From positions 186,001 to 250,000 of the forward strand of contig KQ964253.1 in assembly GCA_001566295.1 (NCBI GenBank): a stretch of 64,000 nt of DNA, given 5' to 3'. The notes beneath the pieces are model-generated. The model was not told the origin of the DNA. It searched no databases and saw only the letters and a program-made list of their open reading frames with translations. This document shows positions 44,432 to 54,457 of this stretch, piece by piece. The DNA is from Microdochium bolleyi (Eukaryota; Ascomycota; Sordariomycetes; Xylariales; Microdochiaceae). Position 1 is the first letter of the stretch. The number at the start of each line of letters is the position of its first letter. The translations under genes and the position numbers were made by a program.

Positions 44432-46237
44432 ATGGGCAGCGTAGACACTTTCGAGGTGCTCCAGCAGACGCTCACCAATGAGCAGGTGCTCCTCTTTGGG
44501 GACAAGAGCACAGAGGAGGCTTATGAAAAGGCTGGTACGTGACTACTGCTATTCTGTGACCCTGCCACTCCTTCTCACCTGCCGACAGTCTTCACGGGCA
44601 ACCTCAACTACCGCTTCACCACCCCGGCCGCCGTCGTGATCGCGCACTCGATCCAGGATGTCCGCGCGACAGTCAACTTTGCGCGGCAGAAGCAGCTGCG
44701 CCTGACGGTCAAGAACGGCGGCCACTCGTACATGGGCTACTGCCTGAACGAGGGCGGCATCGTGCTCGACGTGAGCGGGATGAAGGGGTGCTACATCGAC
44801 GACGACGCCATGACGGTCGAGATGGAGTGCGGCCTGCTGTGGAAGGACGTCTACTACAAACACCTCACCGACAAGCGTAATATTGTCATCGGCGGGCAGT
44901 GCCCGACGGTCGGCGTTACGGGATTCACGCTCGGCGCCGGGCTGAGCCCTTTCTCTCGTAGCTACGGCCTGGGCTGCGACAACCTGCTGGCCATGACGGT
45001 GGTCACGGCCGACGGCAAAGTCGTCGAGGTCAAGAGGGACGACCCGGACAGGGAGAAGCGGGAGCTGTTCTGGGCCCTGCAGGGCGGCGGCGGCGGCAAT
45101 TTCGGTGTGACAGTCGGCTTCACGACGAAGATGCACAAGCTGCGCGACTGCGACGGCAAGGTCGTCTGCGGGCAGCTCATCTGGAAGCTGCCGCAGCAGC
45201 GCGAGGCCTTCAACGCCGCGATGGACGTCTTCAACACGACGCACCAGCCCGACGAGCTCACCATCGACGCGCTGTGGTCGCACACCACCAACAAACAGCT
45301 CACGGGGGGTATGACGGTCATCTACAACGGCGACATGCACCACGCGATGCAGGCGCTCTCCAAGGTCCTCGCCTTCAGCCCGGCCACCATCGACCTCAAG
45401 GAGATGGCCTGGACGGACTGGGTGCACCAGTCCGAGGGCTGGGACCCCAAGAGCCCGTCCGTGTACCACCATCACGCGTCCTTCATCTTCCCCGAGGGCG
45501 CCATCACGCCGGACATGAACGCGCAGGTCTCGGCGCTTGTCGAGGAGGCCACGCGCATCGTCGGCATCACCGACAAGAACGACGGCGGGAAATGCCACTT
45601 CCTCTGGGACCACATCGGCGGCGCGACCCAGCGCGGGATCAAGCCCACCGACACGGCGTTCTACTGGCGCGACGGTCACTACGTGGCCAACATCAAGATG
45701 CAGTGGAAGGCCGCGGACGCCGAAGAGGCGCGGCGGAAGGCGGGTCAGGTGAAAGAGTTCATCGCCAAGAGCTACGACGTGCTCATGCCGCACGCGATCG
45801 AGGGTAAGGCCGCGTACGTCAACTACATTGACGGCTTTGTGCCGGACTGGCCCGCGGCGTACTACGGGGCCAACTACGCGCGTCTGCAGGCCGTCAAGAG
45901 CCGCTGGGACCCGGGCAACATGTTCTGGAACTGGCAGTCCATCAGGCCGCTCAGGAGGGGCGAGAAGAAGGAGGAGGAGGCGGCGGCGGAGGATGAGGAC
46001 ATGGACTTTGGCGAGCCGGTCCCCAGCAGCGGCCAGAACAACTACAGCGCGATCCTGCAGCAACCCAGCGCCCAGGAGAAGATGAGCCAGTGGTGGGAGG
46101 CCCGCGCGTCGCAGTGCGTGCCGGGCGAGCTCGGGCAGTGTGTCAAGGAGTCAGAGGGCGCCGTGTTCAGGAAGGACGCGGAGATCAGAGCCGAGATCGT
46201 CAAGGCCTACGGCCTGCGCCCGGATAGTCCGTGGTGA
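44432..46237 (+). CDS. FAD-linked oxidase (BBE family, bicovalent FAD type)
   Basis: Two exons, 44432..44534 and 44589..46237, giving 583 aa. It has a PCMH-type FAD-binding domain and a C-terminal BBE block. Both flavin-attachment residues of bicovalent enzymes are visible: His80 in NGGHSYMGY and Cys139 in GGQCPTVGVTGFTLGAG. The substrate domain carries WTDWVHQSEGWDP, and the BBE region is NYARLQAVKSRWDPGNMFWNWQSIRP. Relatives oxidise alcohols, sugars or aromatic and alkaloid intermediates with O2, producing H2O2. No signal peptide is present, so it is probably intracellular, unlike many secreted relatives. An acidic linker (EKKEEEAAAEDEDMDFGEP) and ~80 further residues with two Cys follow the usual end of the family. 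It lies divergent from the hydrolase and tail-to-tail with the next gene, only 33 bp away. Confidence 0.92.
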
Positions 46238-46270
46238 TCTCTGTTTGTATTATATTGGCAGCAAGTCTAG

Positions 46271-47389
46271 CTATATAAGGTCGTTCTTGCGGTGGTCATC
46301 ATCATCTTCCACCCCCTCACCGGGCTCTTCACTGCCACTCAGCGCGATATACTTGATCTCCTGCTCCGCCAAGCCCTCTCTGACCTTGAGAGATACCACC
46401 GCAGCTATCACGGCCACCCACGTCGCGCAGCTCACCGCGAAAAACGCCAGCCCCAGCCCCGCCTGCATCCCGTCCCCCAGCTTCTCATCCACTTGATCGA
46501 CAAACTGCTTGAGGCTGTAGGCCTTGTAGAGGACCAAGCCCGTGGCGAGGACGTGCACGACGCCAAAGATCTTGAGCAGCGACAGCCGCATGCGGTTGCG
46601 CACCGGGTGCGTGAGCACCGGCCCGTCCACGTCCTCCTTCCAGCACGGGCACCAGCCGCGGCGCCGGATCACGCCGGGGCACGCGCAGCGCAGGACCTTG
46701 GGGAACACGCGCACCACGAGCTCCTGCGCGGCGAGCGCGATGAGCGAGCAGGCCAGGATGTAGTACAGCATCGACTCGAGCGTGGTGGACACCTCGAGCT
46801 GGTGGGCGCAGCTGCCGCTACCGCCGCCGCTGCCGCCGCCGCCGCCGCACCATGCCGAGAAGAAGACCTTTGCGCACTGCCGACCTGCGGCGTCGTCGAG
46901 CCCTGCTTCCTTGAGACACCAGTGGTCCTCGCGGTCGAGGCCCATCTGCCGGCCTACGTCGGCGAGGTCCCCTGGGAGGCGCAGCGCGGGCGAGCTGGGC
47001 ATGACGCCGTCGACGTTGCGCACGATGCCGACCGAGTGGTCCCAGGTCGGCGAGTCTGGCCACTCGTAGCCAAAGGCGTTGAGGAAGAGCGACATCTTGA
47101 CCTGCCAGGCAATATTGGCCTCGCGGTCCGGGCCGAGGAACGAGGCTGGCATCTGCGCGATGCTGCCGAGCAGGAGCCCGTCGGCGGGCAGGATGCCGTG
47201 GAAGTGGACCGGCGCGAGCGAGGAGAGCAGCAGGTGCCCGGCGCCGTGGGGGTAGTCGCCGTCCATCTGGATGGTCCCGGCGGCGAGGACGGACACGACG
47301 CAGAGACCGGCGAAGACTGTGCAGAGGATGGCGAGGCCAGCCAGGGCGTGGCGGGCCCAGGTCCGGCGTCGTAAAGAGGGGTCTGCCAT
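46271..47389 (-). CDS. Fungal membrane protein with large extracytoplasmic loop
   Basis: Intronless, 372 aa from the ATG at 47389 (context GCCATGGC). One TM segment lies at residues ~14-38 (HALAGLAILCTVFAGLCVVSVLAAG), then a ~170-residue loop with a Cys pair flanking a Gly/Ser-rich repeat (near residues 200-220). Then come MLYYILACSLIALAAQELVV, a Cys-rich cytoplasmic stretch (LRCACPGVIRRRGWCPCW), LLKIFGVVHVLATGLVLYKA, and AFFAVSCATWVAVIAAVVSL. The tail is acidic (EDDDDHRKNDLI). The four-helix layout resembles claudin/Sur7-like fungal proteins, but I do not see their diagnostic motif, so no family is assigned. Confidence 0.75.
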   Translation of the reverse strand: MADPSLRRRTWARHALAGLAILCTVFAGLCVVSVLAAGTIQMDGDYPHGAGHLLLSSLAPVHFHGILPADGLLLGSIAQMPASFLGPDREANIAWQVKMSLFLNAFGYEWPDSPTWDHSVGIVRNVDGVMPSSPALRLPGDLADVGRQMGLDREDHWCLKEAGLDDAAGRQCAKVFFSAWCGGGGGSGGGSGSCAHQLEVSTTLESMLYYILACSLIALAAQELVVRVFPKVLRCACPGVIRRRGWCPCWKEDVDGPVLTHPVRNRMRLSLLKIFGVVHVLATGLVLYKAYSLKQFVDQVDEKLGDGMQAGLGLAFFAVSCATWVAVIAAVVSLKVREGLAEQEIKYIALSGSEEPGEGVEDDDDHRKNDLI

Positions 47390-48783
47390 GGCGATGGGAA
47401 GTGTTGTTGTTGAGTTGGTTGTCGTGGGTGAAGACGGAGAAGGGGTCGTCGTCAGGTTATATTTCAGCCTGGACACGAGTGGCCCCACTCGGGACAGGGG
47501 CTCGGATACGAACTCCTGTGGGTCATCTCGGGCTTGTGGCAATGGGAGTGAGTAAGCACGGCTTCTTAGGGTGTTTCTGAGACTCGTGTAGAAACTCGAC
47601 TCGAATTCTGGACCTCTGCTGTTGTTGGACGACTCGGTTGCCCTTTAGGTCTTGCGGTAAGTGATCCCCGATTTTCACTGCAACTTATTGAGGTCATCAG
47701 ACAACTCGACCTGAATGTTGTTTCGTCTGTTCCGTTTTTTCTGCAATGGCTCGAGGCACAATGGCACGGTTGCTGGTCTCCAGGCGTAGGGAGTAAAACA
47801 TTACCGGAACAATAAGCGCTTCAGTGCGCAGGACCAGGACCAGCGCCTCTCATGAGTCTCTGGGAGGCAGAAAGGAGGGGGAAGGGGGGGGGGGGGGGGG
47901 GGGGCCAAAGACTTCTTGCATACTAGGGCAGTCAAAAACCACACTCCGACGGTGGTGGTGGTGGTGGCAGTGCTACAACGACGAGCTTATACAATGGATC
48001 AAGTATAAAGTCATGTCCATAGTGCTTCCGCTGCAGGACTACGCTCCACCTATCTGTCGACTATATTTAGAGCCGCAATAGGTCAGCACTGGCAAGCCTC
48101 CAACTGCCTCCCGAAACAAAAGCAATAACGACATGGTCGGCTTGACCGGTCCGCTCGGCTCGCATCCAGGACCGAGTGTTCCACGGCTGACTACCCCCGG
48201 AATCGCCCCAGATGGTGGCTTCTCGGCTCAGGGGTCGTGCGGCTGGGGACTAGGCAGGGTTAGCCGGTCGCACGCGCAGAGCATTGACGTGATCGACTGC
48301 ATAAGCTCCAACACGGGGCAATCTAAAGAGGCGACGAGCTCCGCGGTGGCAGCCTTGCCAACGCCAGAGCGTTGCATCCGGATACAGCACCCTGAGTGCC
48401 AATCACCCAAGCGGCGCTCTTGGCACTGCTCAGCAAGGCCAAAGGGCTGCAAGCGTGCAGATCCAGGCTTAAAGGGTTGATCTGGGGGCCTGGCGTAGAG
48501 CCTTACCACGCAGGCTGGATCAGCAACCTCCATGCATGGCGTCTGCACGCCCGGGCACGTCCTATCATGACCCCAGAAGTCGACGCGCGCTCTCCGGCCG
48601 TGTCTTTGACTGAGCCACCGCCCCAGAGCCTTGTGTAACGCTGCATACCCCCTACATGTAGACCACAAACAGTGTCTACCCCGTTCACTCGAACGTCAAG
48701 TGAAGCATGGAGAGCCTGTTCTCTTGACTCCTACCAAACCGAGCTTGACTGCTCTTCCGACGCTCTGCGCATACCGAATAACC
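47390..48783. other. Intergenic stretch with G21 run and GGT repeat
   Basis: 1.4 kb between divergent genes. G-rich DNA peaks at a G21 run (47884..47904), followed by GGT units at 47951..47967. No coding exon seen. It should contain both promoters. Confidence 0.55.
47884..47904 (+). repeat. Poly(G) run, 21 bases
   Basis: Uninterrupted G21 embedded in purine-rich DNA, with (GGT)5-type sequence 45 bp further on. Such DNA can form G-quadruplexes and is a likely length-error site. Confidence 0.85.
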
Positions 48784-49782
48784 ATGGCGAAGTGCTTCGA
48801 CATCACGGGCAAGGCCAATGCCAACTTCAAACCATGCCTATCCCTGAACGGCGCCTCGCCCTGCTGCGGGCAGACAGACCTCTGCATGGACAACGGGCTT
48901 TGTCTGAACGCCGGCGGCAACCAGGCATACACCATCCAAGGATGCACCGACACCAACTGGAATGCCCCGTGTAGGCCAATCTGCAGTATGTATTCTCAGC
49001 CCTGGGTCCTGTGTTCGAAAGCGCGACTGACACTGATCCTCGCACCTCCAGAGCAGGGAGACCTCAACGACACCATGGGCATGTACTACGTCCAGTACTG
49101 CTGGGACACCGACCCCGGAAGCGAGAGCAAGACGCAGTGGTGCTGCGGCAAGGACTGCTGCAAGAACGCACTGGTCAACAAGGTCAAGCTCGACGTCGCC
49201 AAGCAGCTCTACCACCCAGGCGAGGCCTCGATCGCGGCCTTCATCACGGCGACGACGACGCTCACGGCAGCAGCGGCGCCTGCCACCGGGAACGCCTTCG
49301 CGCCAGGCGGCTCCGTGTCGCAGGATGAACACAGGCAGATGATGATCAAACTCAGCGCCGGCCTCGGCGTCCCGCTTGGCATTCTGGCGCTCTTCTCGCT
49401 GTTCGCCGTGTTCTTCTGGTACTCCCGGGCCCGCCACTGGCGCGGCAACTCAGCCGGCAGGTCCGAGACGACCATCGTCGGCGGCGACGGCGGCGCCGCC
49501 ATCTCCACCCCCGGGACCGGCTACGCGGACCGGCAGGCAAGCGATGCGTCGCCAAGCAAGCCCTTCAACATGGCGACCACCTGGCCCGCAAGCAGGCCCG
49601 GCAGCAACCAGCTCTATCGGCCAAGCGTCGTGTCCAACCCGACCAGCCAGCCCATGGTCGACGTGTCGCCCACCTCGCCGGGCTCGGCCGAGCTGGACAA
49701 CAATATGGTGCATCAGCTGCACGGCTACGAGACGGCTGAGCAGCAGCGCCATTATTATAATGGAGCGAGCTATCCTTCATGA
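48784..49782 (+). CDS. Cysteine-rich single-pass membrane protein
   Basis: Two exons, 48784..48985 and 49052..49782, giving 310 aa. The start lies in an ideal context (ACCATGGC). The intron is 66 bp, a multiple of three, and has no stop in frame, so the unspliced message is also open. The N-terminal ~115 residues hold some 17 cysteines (SPCCGQTDLCMDNGLCLNAG, QGCTDTNWNAPC, YYVQYCWD, WCCGKDCCKN), a pattern shared by a large uncharacterised fungal family. A Thr/Ala-rich stalk leads to a TM helix at about residues 168-190 (LGVPLGILALFSLFAVFFWY), then RARHWR and a Ser/Pro-rich cytoplasmic tail. No N-terminal signal peptide is evident; the TM segment may act as anchor. A wall- or surface-sensing role is a guess from layout. 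Confidence 0.85.
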   Translation: MAKCFDITGKANANFKPCLSLNGASPCCGQTDLCMDNGLCLNAGGNQAYTIQGCTDTNWNAPCRPICSMYSQPWVLCSKARLTLILAPPEQGDLNDTMGMYYVQYCWDTDPGSESKTQWCCGKDCCKNALVNKVKLDVAKQLYHPGEASIAAFITATTTLTAAAAPATGNAFAPGGSVSQDEHRQMMIKLSAGLGVPLGILALFSLFAVFFWYSRARHWRGNSAGRSETTIVGGDGGAAISTPGTGYADRQASDASPSKPFNMATTWPASRPGSNQLYRPSVVSNPTSQPMVDVSPTSPGSAELDNNMVHQLHGYETAEQQRHYYNGASYPS

Positions 49783-50694
49783 TGATTTCTAGTGGCCGTA
49801 GGCATTTCAGAGGGGTCTAAATTTGTGACGATGTCGACCTTAATGCGAGGATATATATTTTATTCCCATGTTTTCACCCTTTCCTCGTGCGTGGGTGCAA
49901 AGTGAGCGTGAGAGCGTGTCTGCTTCCTTCGGACACAACCAAGTCGATGAAATCTCAAACGCCAATTATACACATTACACTCGCCCTCGCTGCATGTCAA
50001 GCCGTCAAAGAGCCGAATTTGCCTCTCACAGTCACGATGCGACCCCGTCTTGCTCCGGGAATCATCATCCCCGTCCGTGTTATCCGGGTACAGCATCTCG
50101 ACGCCCTGGGCCACCCTCGCGTTCCCACGCAGGATACACCTCCACGGAAGATCATATGCCCTCGTTCGATGGCAGATCGAGGTCGAGGTCCGTCCTGACA
50201 CTCGGCCAGCCTAAGGGCCCCCCCCACGCGTCGTGCGCACGTACCTCTCGGGAACCTCGTAGCCACACGCGCAGTAAAACGAAACAAGCCTCATGCCAAG
50301 ACATCCTGTAGCACGACACAGCTCCCAGCCCCATGCAGGCTGGCTAGCCAGAAATCGTACAGTCCGGCTTTCGTACACTAAGACACTCAGAGCTTGACGA
50401 GATTGAAAACTATTGACAAAAAGCACAAACGGTTCGGCAAAAGTCGTAGGTTGTTCGGCATCATGCCCGTGTTCACAGGTCAGAGTTGCTGTACCCCACC
50501 CTTCGAAGGGCTGCAGTCACAAAGCGAACATAGTCGGACAGATTTCTTGTACGTACGGGATGTTATTTCACGACGTACTAAATGTGGACATTGTATTGTG
50601 TACAAGAACTAGACATTAACAGATTATTGATATGGTTGGAGCTGTGTGCAGCATCCGCTATTGTGACTAGATCACCCCTTAAAGAGACATCTGC
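49783..50694. other. Intergenic stretch with a possible small minus-strand exon
   Basis: 910 bp between converging genes. A minus-strand ATG at 50294 opens MRLVSFYCACGYEVPE and ends at a strong GTACGT donor (50244), but I cannot build a convincing downstream exon. No gene is called. Confidence 0.4.
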
Positions 50695-52047
50695 TCAGCA
50701 GTAGCTGCGCTCGATCTTCTTGGTGGCGACACCGGCGTCGATGAGGTCGACGTAGCTCCAGTAGTCGCGCTGGGTGCCCTCGCCGTCGACCTTGGCCTTG
50801 GCGTACGAGACGGCGGTCCAGAAGGTGCCGCCGTTCGAGTAGTGGCTGTAGGCGTACTTCTGGGTGTCGAAGAGGGCGCGGCGGCCGTCGAGGGTGTTGT
50901 TGTAGTGCACCTGGAGGGACCACTCGCCGACCATGACGGGGAACTTCTTAAAGGTGCCGACCCACTGGGCGGTGCCGCACATGGTGTAGTTGGCGTATCC
51001 AGCGTAGAGCTCCTCCTGGGAGAAGTAGTAGAGGTGGGGGCTCATGACGATGTTCTTGGATGCGTCGAACAGGGGCTCCCAGTAGCCGACCGACTTGAAG
51101 CTGTCCTGCAGGACGATGGGGATGCGGCGGTCGGCCTCCTCGACCATCTCGACGCAGGCGTCGAGGTAGGTGAGCACCCAGTTGGTGTTGGCGTCGGACA
51201 GGCCCTTGGCGGTGCCAAAATGCTGCATGTTGTCGGCGGCTTCGTTGATGGGCGAGACGCTGAACGAGTTGGCGCGGCCCGAGGCGCGGACAAAGCTGAG
51301 CATCTCGCCAAAGGCCTTGAGGGACCAGTCGAGGTTGGTCTGGTTCTGGAACCAGCCGATGTGGCCGTACGCCTCGCCAATGTCGAGCGGGTTGATGCCG
51401 CCGGGCAGGTTGTGCAGGCCGACGATGATGTGCATGTTGTACTTGTCGATGGCGTAGTTGGCGATGCGGCGCAGGTGCTCCTTCTGGTTGCCGTGGTAGA
51501 GCGCGGAGCCGGGGACCTCGACCCAGGCCGAGTACGAGGTCGGGATGCGGAGCGTGTTGATGCCGACGCTCGCGAGCTTGTCGATGGTGCTCGTGTTGAG
51601 GAACGTCTCGTAGCGCTCCTCGAGGACGGGACCGCAGCGGTCGCCGAGGGCGAGGCACAAGTTCCACTCGTCAGGCGTCGCGGCGGCGGCCTCGTCCTGG
51701 GCCTCCCAGAGCAGCGGGTCGTGCGTCTTCTCCTTCCACAGCCACGAGCCCAGGTTGGCGCCGTTGGCCTTGTAGTGACGCCAGTCGAGGTACTCGCCGC
51801 CGTAGTTGCCCTTGGGCCAGCAGACGTTGTGCGCGTGGTACGTCAGCGTCTCGTTACCGTAGTGCTGGCTGCTGCGCTTGAACGAGCTCTTGTGCGGGGG
51901 CATCAGCGACGAGCCCGCCTTGCCGGCACGGATGGCGAGGGTGACAGTCCGGCCGCTGACGGGCAGGGACAGGGTGGTTCCGACAGCCGGGACAGCGACG
52001 GCGCTGCCGGCCTGGATCAGGGCCAGGACAAAGGGAGTGAGCTGCAT
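50695..52047 (-). CDS. Secreted GH5 exo-beta-1,3-glucanase-like enzyme
   Basis: Intronless, 450 aa from ATG 52047. The signal peptide MQLTPFVLALIQAGSAVAVP fits secretion. The (beta/alpha)8 GH5 fold is shown by GANLGSWLWKEKTHDPLLW, GINTLRIPTSYSAWVEVPG, YNMHIIVGLHNLPGGINPL, acid/base Glu269 in SPINEAAD and nucleophile Glu375 in VMVGEWSLQ. These are the features of the fungal glucan 1,3-beta-glucosidase branch (Exg/Spr1-like). It should trim beta-1,3-glucan in the cell wall or from outside sources. Several N-x-S/T sites suit a secreted glycoprotein. An in-frame ATG at 52107 would bury the signal peptide and is not used. Confidence 0.92.
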   Translation of the reverse strand: MQLTPFVLALIQAGSAVAVPAVGTTLSLPVSGRTVTLAIRAGKAGSSLMPPHKSSFKRSSQHYGNETLTYHAHNVCWPKGNYGGEYLDWRHYKANGANLGSWLWKEKTHDPLLWEAQDEAAAATPDEWNLCLALGDRCGPVLEERYETFLNTSTIDKLASVGINTLRIPTSYSAWVEVPGSALYHGNQKEHLRRIANYAIDKYNMHIIVGLHNLPGGINPLDIGEAYGHIGWFQNQTNLDWSLKAFGEMLSFVRASGRANSFSVSPINEAADNMQHFGTAKGLSDANTNWVLTYLDACVEMVEEADRRIPIVLQDSFKSVGYWEPLFDASKNIVMSPHLYYFSQEELYAGYANYTMCGTAQWVGTFKKFPVMVGEWSLQVHYNNTLDGRRALFDTQKYAYSHYSNGGTFWTAVSYAKAKVDGEGTQRDYWSYVDLIDAGVATKKIERSYC

Positions 52048-53861
52048 CTTGCTAGCGAGTGTGTGGGTAGAGAACGAGAGGACGCCTGGGTGAGTCCGGG
52101 CAGGCAACGAGAGACAAGGTTACAGGAGAGAGATCAAGAATCCGTGACAATCGCACACGAGTGAGATCCTGGCAAACCTGCCGTATAAGTACGAGCAGGT
52201 CTTGCTGCCATCTCGGCCATCTTCCTCGGGTGACCGGCTCAACCGGCGAGTCTGCCCTGGTGGACAGAGCTGGCCAGCCCGGTCGAGACTCGAGAAGAGA
52301 GGAGACCCGGCAATTCCGAGGCAGCCTCAGCTGCAGCTGGGTCTAGCGCACCGAGATCGATCGTGCTTCGATGTTGGCTCGTCTGATTTGACTCCGAGCT
52401 GAGGTTGCGGGTGGAGAATCTGTCAATAGCGCCTGACAGCCCCGAGTGACTGGGATAATTCACCGGGTCCGAGACGTGGGACCACGTGGGTGCCAGATGT
52501 TGCTGGGCCCGGACCCTGACAGAAGGAGCAACGTGGACCAGGTTCTCGGGTCCAGTGGCAGTTCCGGAGCTGATTCTGATGCCGGCAGGCGGCGGAGCCT
52601 CATCAGTAGCGGCCGCTCATGCATACAGGCGGACGAGGTGGCCACCCCACCGGAGTGCTATACCTTGAGCGGTTTGCTCTCGGCTGAAACATGGGAGCGA
52701 GTCGCTGATAGCGACAGACTCAGCTGTCTGTCCCCTGTGAACTCGTCCGGTGCTTCTAGAGGCCGCTGAAGCATCAACAACGACTCATGCAAACCGCGGA
52801 GTGATGTCTCGCGGAGGATTTAGACCGGTGCCCTAGCCAGCCACGGAGTCTTTCTTCTCGGAGGCGGGCCCTCGGGAGCAGGAGGCGTTCGACATTTAAG
52901 ATTAGCACCCCACTTGGTGCCGGCGATGCTGTCAACGGCGCCGGACTACCGATGCCATTGGGTTATCTCGGGATGTGGGCGGCCACGAGTCATGAGGCAC
53001 TCGACGGGCACAAAGGCGTGTTGTGCCATGCCGCAAGCCACCAGCCTTTGTGCAGACCTCCACGGACACCAGTACAAGATGGTATGCCCGATGGAAGCAG
53101 CCTTCAGGATCGCGCGTGGCAAGCCTGCGTCAGGAGCCGTCGCTAGTCTCCTCACGAAGCGTAATATCATCCAAGCCTAGCTTTGCCACAAGTGATCCCA
53201 GAGACGGGCCGGCACAAGTTGGTGGGCAGCCAGCGTCCCGCCCGCCCACATCCCGAGCGCCAGAGGAGCTGAACAGTGTTTGTCGACGCCATACCCGTCC
53301 CGAAATGAGTGCCTGTGCGAGTCCGATAAGCCTGTGTCGAACCACGGGCTTGATCTCCGAATCCAGATCCTCGTCACCCCAATACGGTGTGCTTGCTTGG
53401 GTGACCCTTGTACGCGCTGTTCCGAAGTCCACCCGCACTGCAGTGGTAGTCTGGTGAGGCTCTTTCTTGTTCGTTCAGGAACAGGAGCCGGAACACGTGA
53501 AAATGGTAGTACGATCCACTTCGGCACAGAAGCCTGTCGACGACTGCTCCTTGGCAGCCTGGGCGTGCTTCGGGGCGATGAGCAGTTTGCCATGTGCGGC
53601 TCTGCCGAGCAAGGAATATGCTAGCCCCTGGATCCCTCCGTTCATCGAGCGTGCCCAGATTACGCCTGCAGGCTTTCGTTCGTTCGCAGATCAAGGCTCG
53701 ACGGGGTTCACCGGGTAAGCCAGTGACGTGGCAAACGGGTCGCTGTAAATCGGAACAGTTTGGAAGTATCTAGGCACATGTCTGGCAGACGGTCCCATGC
53801 TTCCCTCTCCTGCTGTGCTGTCGGGGTCTTCGGCCCTGAGCCTCCCATGCATATTCTGCAG
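52048..53861. other. Long intergenic stretch, no gene seen
   Basis: 1.8 kb. The first few hundred bases are the glucanase promoter. Small frames at 53130..53593 (minus) and others have no domains or splice partners. This starts a gene-poor, accessory-looking region. Confidence 0.5.
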
Positions 53862-54457
53862 CTACTGGCTTTGATGACCGGACGCACCAATTATTCCAGC
53901 AACTTCACCAAAAGCGGCCTCGGCGTCGGACCCTTCCACGATACCGCTCTCGATGATTGTCCTCAGTTCAGCAATTTTCTGACGCAATGCCGGGCCAAAC
54001 TCTCGCTCTGCGGAAGCAATCCAGAGCCTGAGCACAATGTGGACTGCGGTGTCTGGCTGCGGTATTGCTTCAAGTTCCTCGCCAGTTGGTTCGCCTGATG
54101 GCTCATCCTTGATCTCCAGGGCGTTCACGATGTGATGGCCGCTCGCTGATTGACTCGCGCCAGGCAACACTAACTGATCGTGCGGTTCGGACAGCACCGG
54201 GGTGTCTACTGCGTCGGTAGCTACTCGACGCGCCACGTTTGCGAAATCGCGCGCTGTATGGGGATCCGTCAGCTCTGCACGATTCACCGGGTCTGCTATT
54301 CACCTCGGAAAGAGCACAGGTTGCCCTGCCCACTGTAATGACAGCATGCACAGGCACCATGAAGAGCGTCGTTGCGGCCAGGAGAAGGTGGCCGGACACA
54401 GCTGTCCCACAGACCGTCGCCATGCCGACATTTGTGGCAGCGAGACGCGCCGCTCAT
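53862..54457 (-). CDS. Candidate cysteine-rich protein, unknown function
   Basis: Proposed spliced gene on the minus strand, 54457..54304 and 54253..53862, giving 181 aa. The 50-bp intron has donor GTGAAT, branch GCTGAC and acceptor ATACAG, and joins the two frames in phase. The N-terminus has six regularly placed cysteines: C7-x2-C10-x9-C20-x15-C36-x2-C39-x8-C48, within SRCHKCRHGDGLWDSCVRPP and CCHYSGQGNLCSFR. I have the impression that C..C....W..C....C..C......CSFR recurs in uncharacterised fungal proteins, possibly as a metal-binding module. The C-terminal half is acidic and probably helical (HIVLRLWIASAEREFGPALR, then QKIAELRTIIESGIVEG). Upstream exons are possible because the frame is open before the ATG. 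Moderate to low confidence, since no computed support is available. Confidence 0.42.

Noticed and set aside
51042..52164. Long plus-strand frame (440 codons) opposite the GH5 gene
   Set aside because: It is the antisense shadow of the glucanase, an effect of its strong GC3 codon bias. The minus frame has signal peptide and catalytic motifs.
53130..53593. Minus-strand frames of 102 and 138 aa
   Set aside because: No conserved pattern and no splice partners, so not distinguishable from random open frames in GC-rich DNA.
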